Assembly: GCA_023418475.1 (NCBI GenBank) | Contig: JAEZZO010000053.1 | Location: 34,959-98,958, forward strand | DNA: 64,000 nt | Origin: Bacillota bacterium | Lineage (GTDB): Bacteria; Bacillota; Clostridia; Lachnospirales; Lachnospiraceae | Direction of reading: 5' to 3' | Shown here: one piece after another, positions 16,658 to 25,477 of the stretch | Position numbering within the stretch: the stretch's first letter is position 1 | How the letters are laid out: each line of letters opens with the position of its first letter | Program-made: the position numbers and the translations under genes | Notes under the pieces: generated by a model | The model's input: the letters and a program-made list of their open reading frames with translations, nothing else | Database searches by the model: none | What the model was told of the DNA's origin: nothing

Positions 16658-18652
16658 ATGAAAAGTATCAAATCCAAAATGATTCTAATGATAGGCATTC
16701 TACTGTCTGTCATGTGTATTGGACTGGGAATTATATCTTACAGAAATGCTGCAAATATGTTAACCTTACAGGTGAATGAAAGCTTAACTGATTTAGCAAA
16801 ACAAGGAGCCGGAAGGATATCGGCACAAGTTCAGTCTAAGTTTAGTTCATTAGGTGCAATTGCAGCGTTAAAGGTAATGAAAGAGACAAATATTACGGAC
16901 GGTGAACAGGCGAAAGAGATACTTTTAAACGAAGCAAAACGAAACGCTTATTTGGAAATTGGGATAGCCGGGCAGGATGGGATAGTTATCGGCAGTGATA
17001 TAAATATAAAGGATAAGGATTTTTTTCAGGCAGCTTTAGAGGGAAAAAACTATGTCTCCGACCCGATTCTTATAAAAGATTCGAGTGAAATGAAAACGTA
17101 TTATGCAGTGCCTATAAAAGACGATAATCGAAAAGTAATAAGAGTTTTATATGCTGTTTGTGATGGATTAAGCTTGAGTGCGCTTACAGATAGTATTACC
17201 TTTGGAAAATCCGGTAAAGCATTCATGATTAATAATATGGGGACTAAGGTGGCACATAATAACAAGGAATTGGTTAAAAAAGGAGATAATGATATTGATA
17301 ATGTAAAAAATAATCCTGAGCTGAAATCGCTGGCAGGCTTGGAGCAGAAGATGATGGAAGGCAATACAGGCGTAGGAGAATATAAATATAATGGTATATA
17401 TAAATATTTGGGATATACACCGGTGGAAGGAACAAACTGGTCCTTAGCAGTAGCAGCTCCCAAAGCCGAAATATTCACCAGACTGAATGCCATGAAGTTA
17501 ACCTTTCTTGTTTTTAGTATTATTTTTCTTGTAATAGGCTTAGGTTTGTTATTTATAGTAGCGCGTAATATTGTCACGCCCGTTAAGCTTATCTCCGAGC
17601 AAATGATGACAATCTCTACAGGAGACTTTACATCAGAGGTTTCACAAAAGTTTTTGAAAGCAAAGGATGAAATTGGCACGTTAGCAAAAGCAATGAATCT
17701 CATGCAGCAATCTGTGAAGAAGGTTGTATCGGGAGTCATTCATGAGTCAGATCTAGTGGCAAGATCAGTTGCAATAACAGGTGATGAAATGCAGCAATTG
17801 ACTTCTCAAATCGAGGAAGTATCCAAAACTACGGAAGAATTGTCGGCTAGCATGGAGGAAACGGCAGCATCCTCACAAGAAATGAACGCATCGGCTATGA
17901 GTATAGATGCAGCGATTGAAACCATTTCAACAAAGGCACAGGAAGGCGCCATTTCGGCCGGTAAAATAAGTACAAGAGCCAATATTATCAGACAGAATGC
18001 TGTTAAATCAGAAGAAGAAGCAAAATTAATATGTAAGGATACACAGCAGAAACTGCAAGATGCAATTGAACAATCCAAAGCAGTTAAAAATATAATTATG
18101 TTGTCTGATACCATTCTACAGATAACCACGCAGACAAATTTATTGGCACTGAACGCATCAATTGAAGCGGCAAGAGCAGGAGAAACCGGAAAAGGCTTTG
18201 CGATTGTAGCAGAGGAGATCAAAAAGCTGGCAGAGAATTCCAAATCAGCAGTAAATAGCATCCAGAAGGTTACTGAAACGGTTATTGAAGCTGTAGAAAA
18301 ACTTTCTGCCAATGCAGGCTATGTATTGGAGTTTTTGGATAACCAAGTCCTTAAGGATTATGCTACTTTCGTTGATATTAGTAATCAATATAATAAGGAT
18401 GCGGAATTTGTTGATGGATTGGTAACTGATTTTAGCGCGACTGCACAGGAGCTGGCAGCGTCTGTACAAGGAATGCTTAAGACAATAAATGAGGTTGCAA
18501 TAGCTGCTAATGAGGGTGCACAAGGAACCACTCTGATTGCGGGTAAATCAGGCATGGTTTTAGAAAAAGCGGAACAGGTAATGAAACAGGCTGATAATTC
18601 AAAGAAGAGTTCTGATAACTTAGTTGAGCTTGTAGAAAATTTTAAACTGTAA
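16658..18652 (+). CDS. Methyl-accepting chemotaxis protein with Cache sensor
   Basis: Transmembrane chemoreceptor of 664 residues. Helix 1 (about 8-27), an extracytoplasmic Cache domain (about 35-270, with GIAGQDGIVIGSD and YVSDPIL), helix 2 (about 281-303), a HAMP domain, then the signalling domain with the conserved tip ITTQTNLLALNASIEAARAG. It should steer flagellar rotation through CheA/CheW, encoded elsewhere. Start at 16658 has AAAGGAGG 7 nt upstream; the frame is open further upstream without a ribosome site. It follows a 516-nt gap and is monocistronic. Ligand unknown. Confidence 0.95.
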   Translation: MKSIKSKMILMIGILLSVMCIGLGIISYRNAANMLTLQVNESLTDLAKQGAGRISAQVQSKFSSLGAIAALKVMKETNITDGEQAKEILLNEAKRNAYLEIGIAGQDGIVIGSDINIKDKDFFQAALEGKNYVSDPILIKDSSEMKTYYAVPIKDDNRKVIRVLYAVCDGLSLSALTDSITFGKSGKAFMINNMGTKVAHNNKELVKKGDNDIDNVKNNPELKSLAGLEQKMMEGNTGVGEYKYNGIYKYLGYTPVEGTNWSLAVAAPKAEIFTRLNAMKLTFLVFSIIFLVIGLGLLFIVARNIVTPVKLISEQMMTISTGDFTSEVSQKFLKAKDEIGTLAKAMNLMQQSVKKVVSGVIHESDLVARSVAITGDEMQQLTSQIEEVSKTTEELSASMEETAASSQEMNASAMSIDAAIETISTKAQEGAISAGKISTRANIIRQNAVKSEEEAKLICKDTQQKLQDAIEQSKAVKNIIMLSDTILQITTQTNLLALNASIEAARAGETGKGFAIVAEEIKKLAENSKSAVNSIQKVTETVIEAVEKLSANAGYVLEFLDNQVLKDYATFVDISNQYNKDAEFVDGLVTDFSATAQELAASVQGMLKTINEVAIAANEGAQGTTLIAGKSGMVLEKAEQVMKQADNSKKSSDNLVELVENFKL

Positions 18653-18732
18653 TAATTGAAATAGGACTGTCTCTCGAAAGAGTAGTTGCTTAAGTGAAAC
18701 TGATTGGTAGATCTACAGTGTAATCTTTTAAT

Positions 18733-18780
18733 CTTCTATCAATCTTCTATCATACTTCTATCATAAATTTTTTGTATTAT
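18733..18780 (+). promoter_or_regulatory. Three 11-bp direct repeats before a -10 element
   Basis: CTTCTATCA occurs at 18733, 18744 and 18755, exactly one helical turn apart. TATTAT follows at 18775-18780, 11 nt past the last repeat, and no -35 is seen. This is the layout of OmpR/PhoP-family activator boxes. The neighbouring OmpR-type regulator (19684) is the obvious candidate. Confidence 0.6.
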
Positions 18781-18828
18781 TAAATTGCAAGATAGATGCA
18801 AAAAAATAAATTTAGGAGTGTGAAGCAC

Positions 18829-19278
18829 ATGAAAAGATTAGTGAAGATGACCGTTTTTATTACCGCACTGTTTGTATTGGGTTCTGTAGGAACTGCATTT
18901 GCAGCATCCTTTAAAACTCCCGCAGAGATAGTATCTGAACTTACCGGTAAGACAACAGATCAGATTACGTCAGAAAGAGCGGAAGGAAAGACATATGGTA
19001 CGATTGCAAAGGATGCGGGAAAGCTTGAAGAATTTCAAGCGCAGGTACTGGAGCAAAAAAAAGTTTATCTGGATCAAAGAGTAAAAGATGGAACATTGTC
19101 ACAGGAGAGAGCGGATGCAATTTATAATTCGATTAAAGAAGCACAGGCAACCTGTGATGGTACAGGTATAGGCAGAGGTTCCAGAGGACAGGGATGTGGT
19201 ACAGGTTCTGGTGCATGCGCCGGTACTTCTCGTGGCAGAGGAGCTGGTTGTGGTATGGGCAATGGATTTGGCAGATAA
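18829..19278 (+). CDS. Exported DUF2680-type protein with Gly/Cys-rich tail
   Basis: Secreted protein of 149 residues. A clear signal peptide ends in GTAFA-ASF (cleavage near 25). The middle has LTGKTTDQITSERAEGKTYG and FQAQVLEQKKVYLDQRVKDGTLSQERADAI, matching the DUF2680 pattern. The tail is rich in Gly, Arg, Ser and Cys (five cysteines), which could bind metal or form disulfides. ATG at 18829 is used with AGGAG upstream; 18796 lacks a site. The promoter carries three OmpR-like direct repeats, and the adjacent two-component pair may both sense its absence and drive it (inference). Biochemical role unknown. Confidence 0.8.
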   Translation: MKRLVKMTVFITALFVLGSVGTAFAASFKTPAEIVSELTGKTTDQITSERAEGKTYGTIAKDAGKLEEFQAQVLEQKKVYLDQRVKDGTLSQERADAIYNSIKEAQATCDGTGIGRGSRGQGCGTGSGACAGTSRGRGAGCGMGNGFGR

Positions 19279-19369
19279 AAAATAGGGAAAGCATATTACC
19301 GGAATATAATTTCGAAAGCATGAAGGAAGCATTAAGGTAATACTTATACCCACCCATAACAAATATAAT

Positions 19370-19465
19370 GCTTCGAATGCCAAAAGCCGAAAAATGATTT
19401 GCTGGATGAATATATCCACTCATATTCATTTACATAACCTGGATCAGGCTTTTGACAATTGAATC
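19370..19465 (-). repeat. Dispersed palindromic repeat A, copy 2
   Basis: Read on the minus strand this 96-nt copy runs GATTCAATTGTCAAAAGCC to GGCTTTTGGCATTCGAAGC, closely matching copy 1, including CCTGATCCAGGTTATG and ATATATTCATCC. The ends pair, so the element is a long hairpin in either orientation. Confidence 0.7.
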
Positions 19466-19509
19466 ATATAATTAGATATGTTATGTAACATCGTTACAGA
19501 AAAAAATTT

Positions 19510-19611
19510 ACTGTATTGTTACAATTAACAATACAGTAGTTTTGAGATAGGAAAAAAGTTAAAATAAATGAAAGTCTGGTTTCAAGTTATTATTTTGAAG
19601 TCAGACTTTTT
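19510..19611 (+). terminator. Two hairpins, the second a likely terminator
   Basis: ACTGTATTGTTA-CAAT-TAACAATACAGT (19510-19537) is a perfect 12-bp hairpin. AAAGTCTG (19571-19578) pairs with CAGACTTT (19602-19609), with inner TTCAA/TTGAA, and ends in T residues. The second should terminate the DUF2680 transcript before the OmpR gene. With repeat A copy 2 these account for most of the 405-nt gap. Confidence 0.6.
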
Positions 19612-19683
19612 CAGGTTATGGGTATGAAAGTTATTACACAATCTTAAGATACACAAAATGCAGTGCAGAAATGGAGAAAAAAT

Positions 19684-20376
19684 ATGGACAAGAGATTAAT
19701 TCTGGTGGTTGATGATGAGCAAGGAATACGTGATATTATAAAAGAATATCTGTTGCCGGAGGATTTCGAAGTGATTGAGGCTGTCGATGGGGTAGATGCT
19801 ATCAATAAATTTAAAAATAGGGATATAGCGCTTATCATTTTAGACGTAATGCTTCCCAAAATGGATGGCTGGAAGGTTTGCCGGGAAATTCGGGCATTAT
19901 CGCGTGTGCCTATTATAATGTTAACAGCGAGAGGAGAAGAATATGACAAACTATTTGGATTTGAACTGGGAATAGATGATTATATTGTAAAACCCTTCAG
20001 CCCGAAAGAATTGCTGGCAAGGATGAGGGCAATTCTTTCAAGGAGTAATATTCCTATGGAGGAGGCAAAACATAATCAAATGCAAATAGCAGAGCTTCTT
20101 ATAGATTTTGATGCCAGAAATGTTTTTATAGAAAAAAAATTAATTGACATGACACCCAAAGAATATGACTTGTTTAATTTTTTTGTAAACCATCCGGGAA
20201 AGGTATATTCAAGAGAGCAGCTTCTAAATCTGGTGTGGGGATATGAATTTATCGGCGATGTAAGAACAGTGGATTCACATATTAAAATGCTGAGGATAAG
20301 CCTTGGTAAATATAGAAAATGGATTTTAACTGTCTGGGGGATTGGGTATAAATTTGAAGCGGGGGTAAATGGATGA
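19684..20376 (+). CDS. OmpR-family response regulator
   Basis: DNA-binding response regulator of 230 residues. Receiver domain about 1-120 with the acidic pair DDE at 10-12, phospho-acceptor Asp54 (LIILDVMLPKMDG), Thr in MLTARG and Lys in VKPF. A winged-helix domain (about 130-228) includes TPKEYDLF and VDSHIKMLR. Start at 19684 has GGAG 8 nt upstream; the in-frame ATG at 19663 is poorer. Its last 4 nt overlap the kinase gene (ATGA). It probably acts on direct repeats such as those at 18733. Confidence 0.95.
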   Translation: MDKRLILVVDDEQGIRDIIKEYLLPEDFEVIEAVDGVDAINKFKNRDIALIILDVMLPKMDGWKVCREIRALSRVPIIMLTARGEEYDKLFGFELGIDDYIVKPFSPKELLARMRAILSRSNIPMEEAKHNQMQIAELLIDFDARNVFIEKKLIDMTPKEYDLFNFFVNHPGKVYSREQLLNLVWGYEFIGDVRTVDSHIKMLRISLGKYRKWILTVWGIGYKFEAGVNG

Positions 20377-21812
20377 AGAGCATTCGGGTAAAGCTCTGGC
20401 TTGGAATGATGGTTTTGGTAGGCACAATCATTCTGTTATTATGGCTATTTCAGATTGTATTTCTGGAAAAATTTTATTCCTTTTTAGAAGTGAACGAAAT
20501 TACAAATAATGCTTATAAGATAATCAAAGAAATTGGGACGACAGAGGATACAGGTGAACTGAATATCACAGATAAGCTTATTAGTCAAACAGATGATTAT
20601 ATATATAAAAAACAATTGACGGTAGAAGTAATTGATACATCATATAAAATTATCTACCGGGGATCCTCTGGTTATAATAAGGCAATTCCGGGAATTATGA
20701 AGGAAGCCGCTGCTATTGCTGTTGAAAATGCCCTTATGGGGAAGGAATACAATCAAAAAGTTATTCATCCGAAATTTGGATATCAATTTATGATTATCGG
20801 TTTACCAATTAAAAGTAATAATAAAATGCTAGGGGCAATGCTTGTAACAATGCCTATGGCTGCTGTAGAGGATACCGCAGATTTGCTGAAAAAACAGCTG
20901 ATTTTTATTATAGGTATTCTGCTTTTTGTTTCCATATTTTTATCATATCACCTTTCCAAAAGGTTTACAGCTCCGATATTAATGATCAGTAAACAAGCAG
21001 AAAGCTATACATCAGGCCAATTTTTAACTAGAATAAATGACATGGAAGATGATGAAATTGGTCAGCTAGCAAAGCGTATGAATGAAATGGGTGATGCATT
21101 AATGAAAAATGAAGTTCTTCAAAAGGAGATAATTGCAAATGTATCGCACGAGCTTAGGACACCGTTAACCTTAATTCGAGGTTATGCTGAAACGTTAAGA
21201 GATGTCACCGGAGAGAATCCGGATAAACGAAAAAAGCATCTTGCTATTATTGTTGAGGAAACAGAGCGGTTAAGTAATATTGTAGAGGATATATTAAATC
21301 TGTCACAGCTGCAGTCAGGAACCCAGCCCTTGCAGATTGAATCCTTTTCCCTAAAGGAAATGCTCATGAAAATGAAAACACACTATGAAATACAGGAGGA
21401 AGCAAAAAGCTTTCAGATAGATAAAGCAATGGGTTTGCAGGAGAATCTTTTAGGTGATCAGAAGAAGATAGAACAGGTCTTATATAACTTAATTGACAAT
21501 GCTTTCCGACATAGCAATGTGGGCGATATGGTTGAGATTACAGTAAAACAAAATCTTAACCGTGTGAGAATAGAGGTAACAGATCATGGCGAGGGAATAT
21601 CCCAAGAAGATCTGGAACATATCTTTGAGCGTTATTACAGGGGAAAACGAACCGATGGGAAAAAGGTAAAAGGTACAGGGCTGGGTCTTGCAATTGTAAA
21701 AAGCATTATGGAATTACAGCAAATGCCATATGGAGTTAATAGTGAGCTTGGAAAAGGTGCTACCTTTTGGTTTGAATTGAAAAAGGATACTCCTCATACT
21801 TCGGGTACATGA
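20373..21812 (+). CDS. Sensor histidine kinase, HAMP type
   Basis: Membrane kinase of 479 residues paired with the OmpR regulator by a 4-nt overlap. Helices near 9-30 and 173-192 bound an extracytoplasmic sensor of about 140 residues. A HAMP domain (about 193-245) and a HisKA domain with NVSHELRTP (His259) follow. The catalytic domain has the N box (NLIDNAFRHS), G1 (DHGEGIS), F box (IFERYYRG) and G2 (GTGLGLAIV). The signal is unknown. A Lys/Asp-rich C-terminus closes the protein. Confidence 0.95.
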   Translation: MKSIRVKLWLGMMVLVGTIILLLWLFQIVFLEKFYSFLEVNEITNNAYKIIKEIGTTEDTGELNITDKLISQTDDYIYKKQLTVEVIDTSYKIIYRGSSGYNKAIPGIMKEAAAIAVENALMGKEYNQKVIHPKFGYQFMIIGLPIKSNNKMLGAMLVTMPMAAVEDTADLLKKQLIFIIGILLFVSIFLSYHLSKRFTAPILMISKQAESYTSGQFLTRINDMEDDEIGQLAKRMNEMGDALMKNEVLQKEIIANVSHELRTPLTLIRGYAETLRDVTGENPDKRKKHLAIIVEETERLSNIVEDILNLSQLQSGTQPLQIESFSLKEMLMKMKTHYEIQEEAKSFQIDKAMGLQENLLGDQKKIEQVLYNLIDNAFRHSNVGDMVEITVKQNLNRVRIEVTDHGEGISQEDLEHIFERYYRGKRTDGKKVKGTGLGLAIVKSIMELQQMPYGVNSELGKGATFWFELKKDTPHTSGT

Positions 21813-22028
21813 TTACGAAGAATAGTGTCTAAAGCCTGATTTTAACACTTAAATCGCACAATATATTTTAAAATGAATTAAGATAATAATTATAATAATT
21901 ATTTTATAAAAATATACAAAATTACCAAATGTATAGTATAATAAAGGTATTATTGATTGTAAATCAAACAAGTAAACTCCATATGACCGACCTGATTATT
22001 AAAACAGAAGCTTTTTATATATTATAAT

Positions 22029-22112
22029 GATTCGAGTGCCAAAGCCTGATTTAGGTTATGGGGTGGGTATGAGTGCACCCATATCCATCCAGCGAATGTA
22101 TTTTAAGCTTTT
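22029..22112 (+). repeat. Dispersed palindromic repeat A, copy 3 (joined to B)
   Basis: Begins GATTCGAGTGCCAAAGCCTG, contains TTAGGTTATG and a central pairing GGTGGGTATGAG / GCACCCATATCC, and ends in AAGCTTTT. Repeat B starts within its last bases at 22109. The gap 21813-22254 otherwise holds only an AT-rich tract with no gene. Confidence 0.65.
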
Positions 22113-22231
22113 ATTATATAAACGCGCCGAGCAAAGCGAGTGTGCATCCGCCGGAGGCTGTCTAATTCTCACGCGGGTTTATATGAACCAAGGTGCTGAA
22201 AAATCAACGTGAGAATTTGACACTCAAATCT
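22109..22231 (+). repeat. Dispersed 123-bp repeat B, copy 1
   Basis: Matches 59131-59253 over all 123 nt with about 10 mismatches (about 92%) and no gap. Two inverted pairs interlock: ATATAAAC (22116-22123) with GTTTATAT (22177-22184), and AATTCTCACG (22164-22173) with CGTGAGAATT (22208-22217). This a-b-a'-b' order is pseudoknot topology. It ends 24 nt before the YesN-type gene. Confidence 0.75.
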
Positions 22232-22254
22232 TAAGAAAAGATTTGGGGGGAAAT

Positions 22255-23904
22255 ATGTATAAGGTTTTTTTGGTGGAGGATGAAATTGTAATACGGGAAG
22301 GGATTAAAAATAATATACATTGGGAAGAAGAGGGATTTAAGATTGTAGGAGATGAAAGTGATGGCGAATTGGCATATCCGATGATTCTCAGAGAACAGCC
22401 GGATATTTTGATTACTGATATAAAAATGCCATTCATGGATGGTCTCTTATTAAGTAAATTATTAAAAAAAGAAATGCCGCAGCTTAAAATCATTATTATT
22501 AGCGGATACAGTGATTTTGGATATGCACAACAGGCAATCGATATTGGGGTCAGTGAATATCTGTTGAAGCCAATTACCTCTGTCAAATTAGTGGCAGCAG
22601 TAAAAAATGCAGCGGCAGCAATTCAAAAGGAACGGAAGGAAAAACAGATACTGGAGCAATACCAGCTGCTGGTTTATCAGAAGCAGGGAGAAAAAAGAAA
22701 GGATTTCTTTCATGCATTAGTTAGCGGAAAAATGTCTCTTTCGCAAATAATTGAACAGGAAGAAGAACTTGGCATCAATATGGTGGCAAGTGTTTTTAGC
22801 GTGTTACTGTTTCAATTTAAGGTAGAGGAGGACATGTACGAATATTCGAATGAGATAGTACAGTGTGAAACCGAAATGGTCAATGCTCTTAAGGGGTTTC
22901 CTGATATTAAAGTATTTGAACGCGGAATGGATGGGTGGGCTTTTATTCTTCTGGGCGAGAATGAATTACAGATAAATGCATTGACACAAGAACTTCGTAA
23001 CCTGTTAATTCAAGTATGCAAGGACAGGGTACATTATTTTGGAGGACTAGGCCGCAATGTCCACCGCATTCGCGACATACAGCAGTCATATCTTGATGCG
23101 AACAAGGCCTTTTCCTTGCGCTATTTTGTAAACTGGGACCAGTTCTTATCCTCTGACGATGTGCATAACATCCGGTCTCAAATTGAGAGCGGGATTAATG
23201 TCAGTGAATTAAATCTTGAAAAACTGGACAGAAATCTGCTGGAAGATTTTCTCAAGAGAGGGACTATTCATGATGTCGATGAATTCGTAGACAGCTATTT
23301 TGATGGTTTCGGTTCTAAAGCTATGAATTCCACTCTTTTTTGGCATTATATTATAATGGATGGATATTCTGCCATCATAAAATTTCTAAAAACTTTAAAT
23401 TACCCAAAAGAAAAAATAGATAACAGCCTTAAGAGTATGAATCGAATTATCGATCAACCTACCGGCTTTGAGGTCAACGAATTTTATAAATCAATCCTGA
23501 AGGAAGCAATTGATCTGCGAAATAAAAATAGTCAGAAACGATATGCGGTTCTGATTGAACAGGCAAAAGAATATATGAATCATAAATTTGCTATGAGCGG
23601 ACTTACATTGGATATGGTTGCATCAACGGTAAATGTCAGTCCTAATTATTTCAGTCTGCTTTTTAATCAGGAAACCGGAAAGACCTTTATTGAGTACCTA
23701 ACGGATATCCGTATGGAGAAGGCAAAGGATTATTTAAGATGTTCCAGCCGAAGAATAACGGAAATAGGTTTTTTGGTAGGATATCAGGATTCACATTATT
23801 TCAGCTACATATTTAAAAAAACACAAAACTGTACACCATCAGAATACAGACTCCAAGGGCAGTGTGAAGAAAAAGTATCTTCACACGAAAGAATCTTTGA
23901 ATGA
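22255..23904 (+). CDS. YesN-type response regulator (receiver plus AraC HTH)
   Basis: Response regulator of 549 residues. Receiver at 1-120 with VEDE (7-10) and phospho-acceptor Asp55 (ILITDIKMPFMDG). A middle region of about 300 residues follows, then a C-terminal AraC double HTH (about 440-540: LTLDMVASTVNVSPNYFSLLFNQETGKTF and RITEIGFLVGYQDSHYFSYIFKK). The start has GGGGGG 4 nt upstream. In Clostridia this type usually activates sugar-uptake genes. Its partner kinase and two sugar-binding proteins lie directly downstream. Confidence 0.95.
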   Translation: MYKVFLVEDEIVIREGIKNNIHWEEEGFKIVGDESDGELAYPMILREQPDILITDIKMPFMDGLLLSKLLKKEMPQLKIIIISGYSDFGYAQQAIDIGVSEYLLKPITSVKLVAAVKNAAAAIQKERKEKQILEQYQLLVYQKQGEKRKDFFHALVSGKMSLSQIIEQEEELGINMVASVFSVLLFQFKVEEDMYEYSNEIVQCETEMVNALKGFPDIKVFERGMDGWAFILLGENELQINALTQELRNLLIQVCKDRVHYFGGLGRNVHRIRDIQQSYLDANKAFSLRYFVNWDQFLSSDDVHNIRSQIESGINVSELNLEKLDRNLLEDFLKRGTIHDVDEFVDSYFDGFGSKAMNSTLFWHYIIMDGYSAIIKFLKTLNYPKEKIDNSLKSMNRIIDQPTGFEVNEFYKSILKEAIDLRNKNSQKRYAVLIEQAKEYMNHKFAMSGLTLDMVASTVNVSPNYFSLLFNQETGKTFIEYLTDIRMEKAKDYLRCSSRRITEIGFLVGYQDSHYFSYIFKKTQNCTPSEYRLQGQCEEKVSSHERIFE

Positions 23905-23962
23905 GCACAGCGGTGCCCATTCAAAGATTCTTTACCAACTATTAAATGCCGCATTGCGGCAT
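23888..23962 (+). other. Two intercistronic hairpins between regulator and kinase
   Basis: AAAGAATCTTTGAATG (23888-23903) and CATTCAAAGATTCTTT (23918-23933) form a perfect 16-bp stem, lengthened by GCAC/GTGC inside, and covering the regulator's stop codon. ATGCCGC-ATT-GCGGCAT follows at 23946-23962. Neither has a T-run, so they look like RNA processing, stability or translational-coupling elements rather than terminators. Confidence 0.7.
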
Positions 23963-23980
23963 AATATGGAAGGATGGAGA

Positions 23981-25477
23981 ATGATAAAAAATAGTAACGC
24001 GAAACCAATCAAATACCCATTAAGATGGAAGCTCTTCCTGGTAGCTGCTGTTATTATCGTACCGATGATTATACTCTCAATTTACCAGATAGCGGCGCTG
24101 CATAGCTATAGTACGGCATATGATACGATTGTACGAAGAATTACCTCTGCGAATAATTATAACCTTAATTTTAAAGAGGAAATGGATGAAAGTATGTATA
24201 AAATTGTAGTAGAGGCAGAAACCTTTGAATCCATTAATGACAGCAGTGATTTGAAAAATCCTTATCAGCTGATAAAGTCTGCCAGGGATAATTTTACTAA
24301 TCTCCAGAAGATAACCTCCAGCAGAGAAAGCCTGGACTGGATCAAACGTATTTTGCATAATCTGAATACTCTTGAGGATCGAATCAATGAAATACGTGAC
24401 AATCTGAAGCAGGAAGGTCATTACGAAGAAAATATAAAGATGCTGGAATCAGATGTTTATATTCTGACAGAGCTGTTTCAGGAAGAAATTCAATATTACA
24501 TCTATTATGAAACTCAGAATTTTGAAGCCATCAGGAAGAGCCTGAATGATCAGGTTACGGATGTGATTGTGACAATTATTATTGCATTAACTTCTATCAT
24601 TATGGCATCGGTTCTTGTTAACATCCTTGTAACGGACAGTATCACAACTCCACTAAGGATGCTGTGCGATAAGACGGCTATGGTTGCAAAGGGGGATTTT
24701 ACAACAAGGACAACCTGTGAGAATAAGGATGAGCTGAAAATTCTATCAGACAGCTTTAACGATATGGCTTATAAATTGGAGCAGCAGGTCAAAAGTATCC
24801 GGTTGGAGCAGGAAAATTTAAGACATATGGAATCAAAGCTTTTACAAACACAGATAAATCCACATTTTTTATATAATACATTAGATACCATTATCTGGTT
24901 GATTGAAGGAAACAAGAATAAAGAAGCAATCGATATTGTGGTAGCTCTTTCTGAATTTTTTAGAATCGTTGTCAGCAAAGGAAGGGATTTTATTACAATA
25001 CGAGAAGAGGAAATACATATCAACAGTTATCTTCAGATACAGCAGTCCCGCTATAAGGATATTCTCGATTATGAAATTGTAATTCCGAAGGAGCTGCACT
25101 GCTATCAAATTTTGAAGCTGACGCTGCAGCCTCTTATTGAAAATTCTTTATACCATGGGATTAAGATGCTAAGAGCCAGAGGAAAAATAACAATCACAGG
25201 CGAAATTAAGGACGGAGTTATCTACTTTCATGTAATTGATAATGGGGTAGGGATGAAGGAAGAGGAATTATCTGCATTAAGAAAAGAAGTAGAGCTTCCA
25301 GGCAGTAAGCAGAGTACCGGCTTTGGACTGGCAAATGTCAACAAGCGCATTAAACTAAACTACGGCAAGCAGTATGGGCTGGAGATACACAGCCAAAAAG
25401 GAGAAGGCACCGACATTATTATCAGAATTCCGGCTAGACTGGCAGAGAGTGAACAAATTGAGGTGGAGTATGAATAA
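23981..25477 (+). CDS. YesM-type sensor histidine kinase
   Basis: Membrane kinase of 498 residues. Helix 1 (about 16-38), a helical extracytoplasmic sensor (about 40-190), helix 2 (about 192-215), HAMP (about 216-270), the His_kinase motif INPHFLYNTLD (His295) and a HATPase domain with ENSLYHGI, DNGVGM and GFGLANVNKR. Start at 23981 is preferred because AAGGATGGAG lies just upstream. The next gene, a sugar-binding lipoprotein, begins 8 nt before its stop, so the two are translationally coupled. Confidence 0.94.
   Translation: MIKNSNAKPIKYPLRWKLFLVAAVIIVPMIILSIYQIAALHSYSTAYDTIVRRITSANNYNLNFKEEMDESMYKIVVEAETFESINDSSDLKNPYQLIKSARDNFTNLQKITSSRESLDWIKRILHNLNTLEDRINEIRDNLKQEGHYEENIKMLESDVYILTELFQEEIQYYIYYETQNFEAIRKSLNDQVTDVIVTIIIALTSIIMASVLVNILVTDSITTPLRMLCDKTAMVAKGDFTTRTTCENKDELKILSDSFNDMAYKLEQQVKSIRLEQENLRHMESKLLQTQINPHFLYNTLDTIIWLIEGNKNKEAIDIVVALSEFFRIVVSKGRDFITIREEEIHINSYLQIQQSRYKDILDYEIVIPKELHCYQILKLTLQPLIENSLYHGIKMLRARGKITITGEIKDGVIYFHVIDNGVGMKEEELSALRKEVELPGSKQSTGFGLANVNKRIKLNYGKQYGLEIHSQKGEGTDIIIRIPARLAESEQIEVEYE

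Noticed and set aside
17101..17739. 212-codon minus-strand ORF inside the chemoreceptor gene
   Set aside because: Antisense shadow of a well-supported gene; no ribosome site or domain.
22027..22212. 61-codon ORF
   Set aside because: Lies across repeats A and B, has no ribosome site and is not kept open in the other copies.
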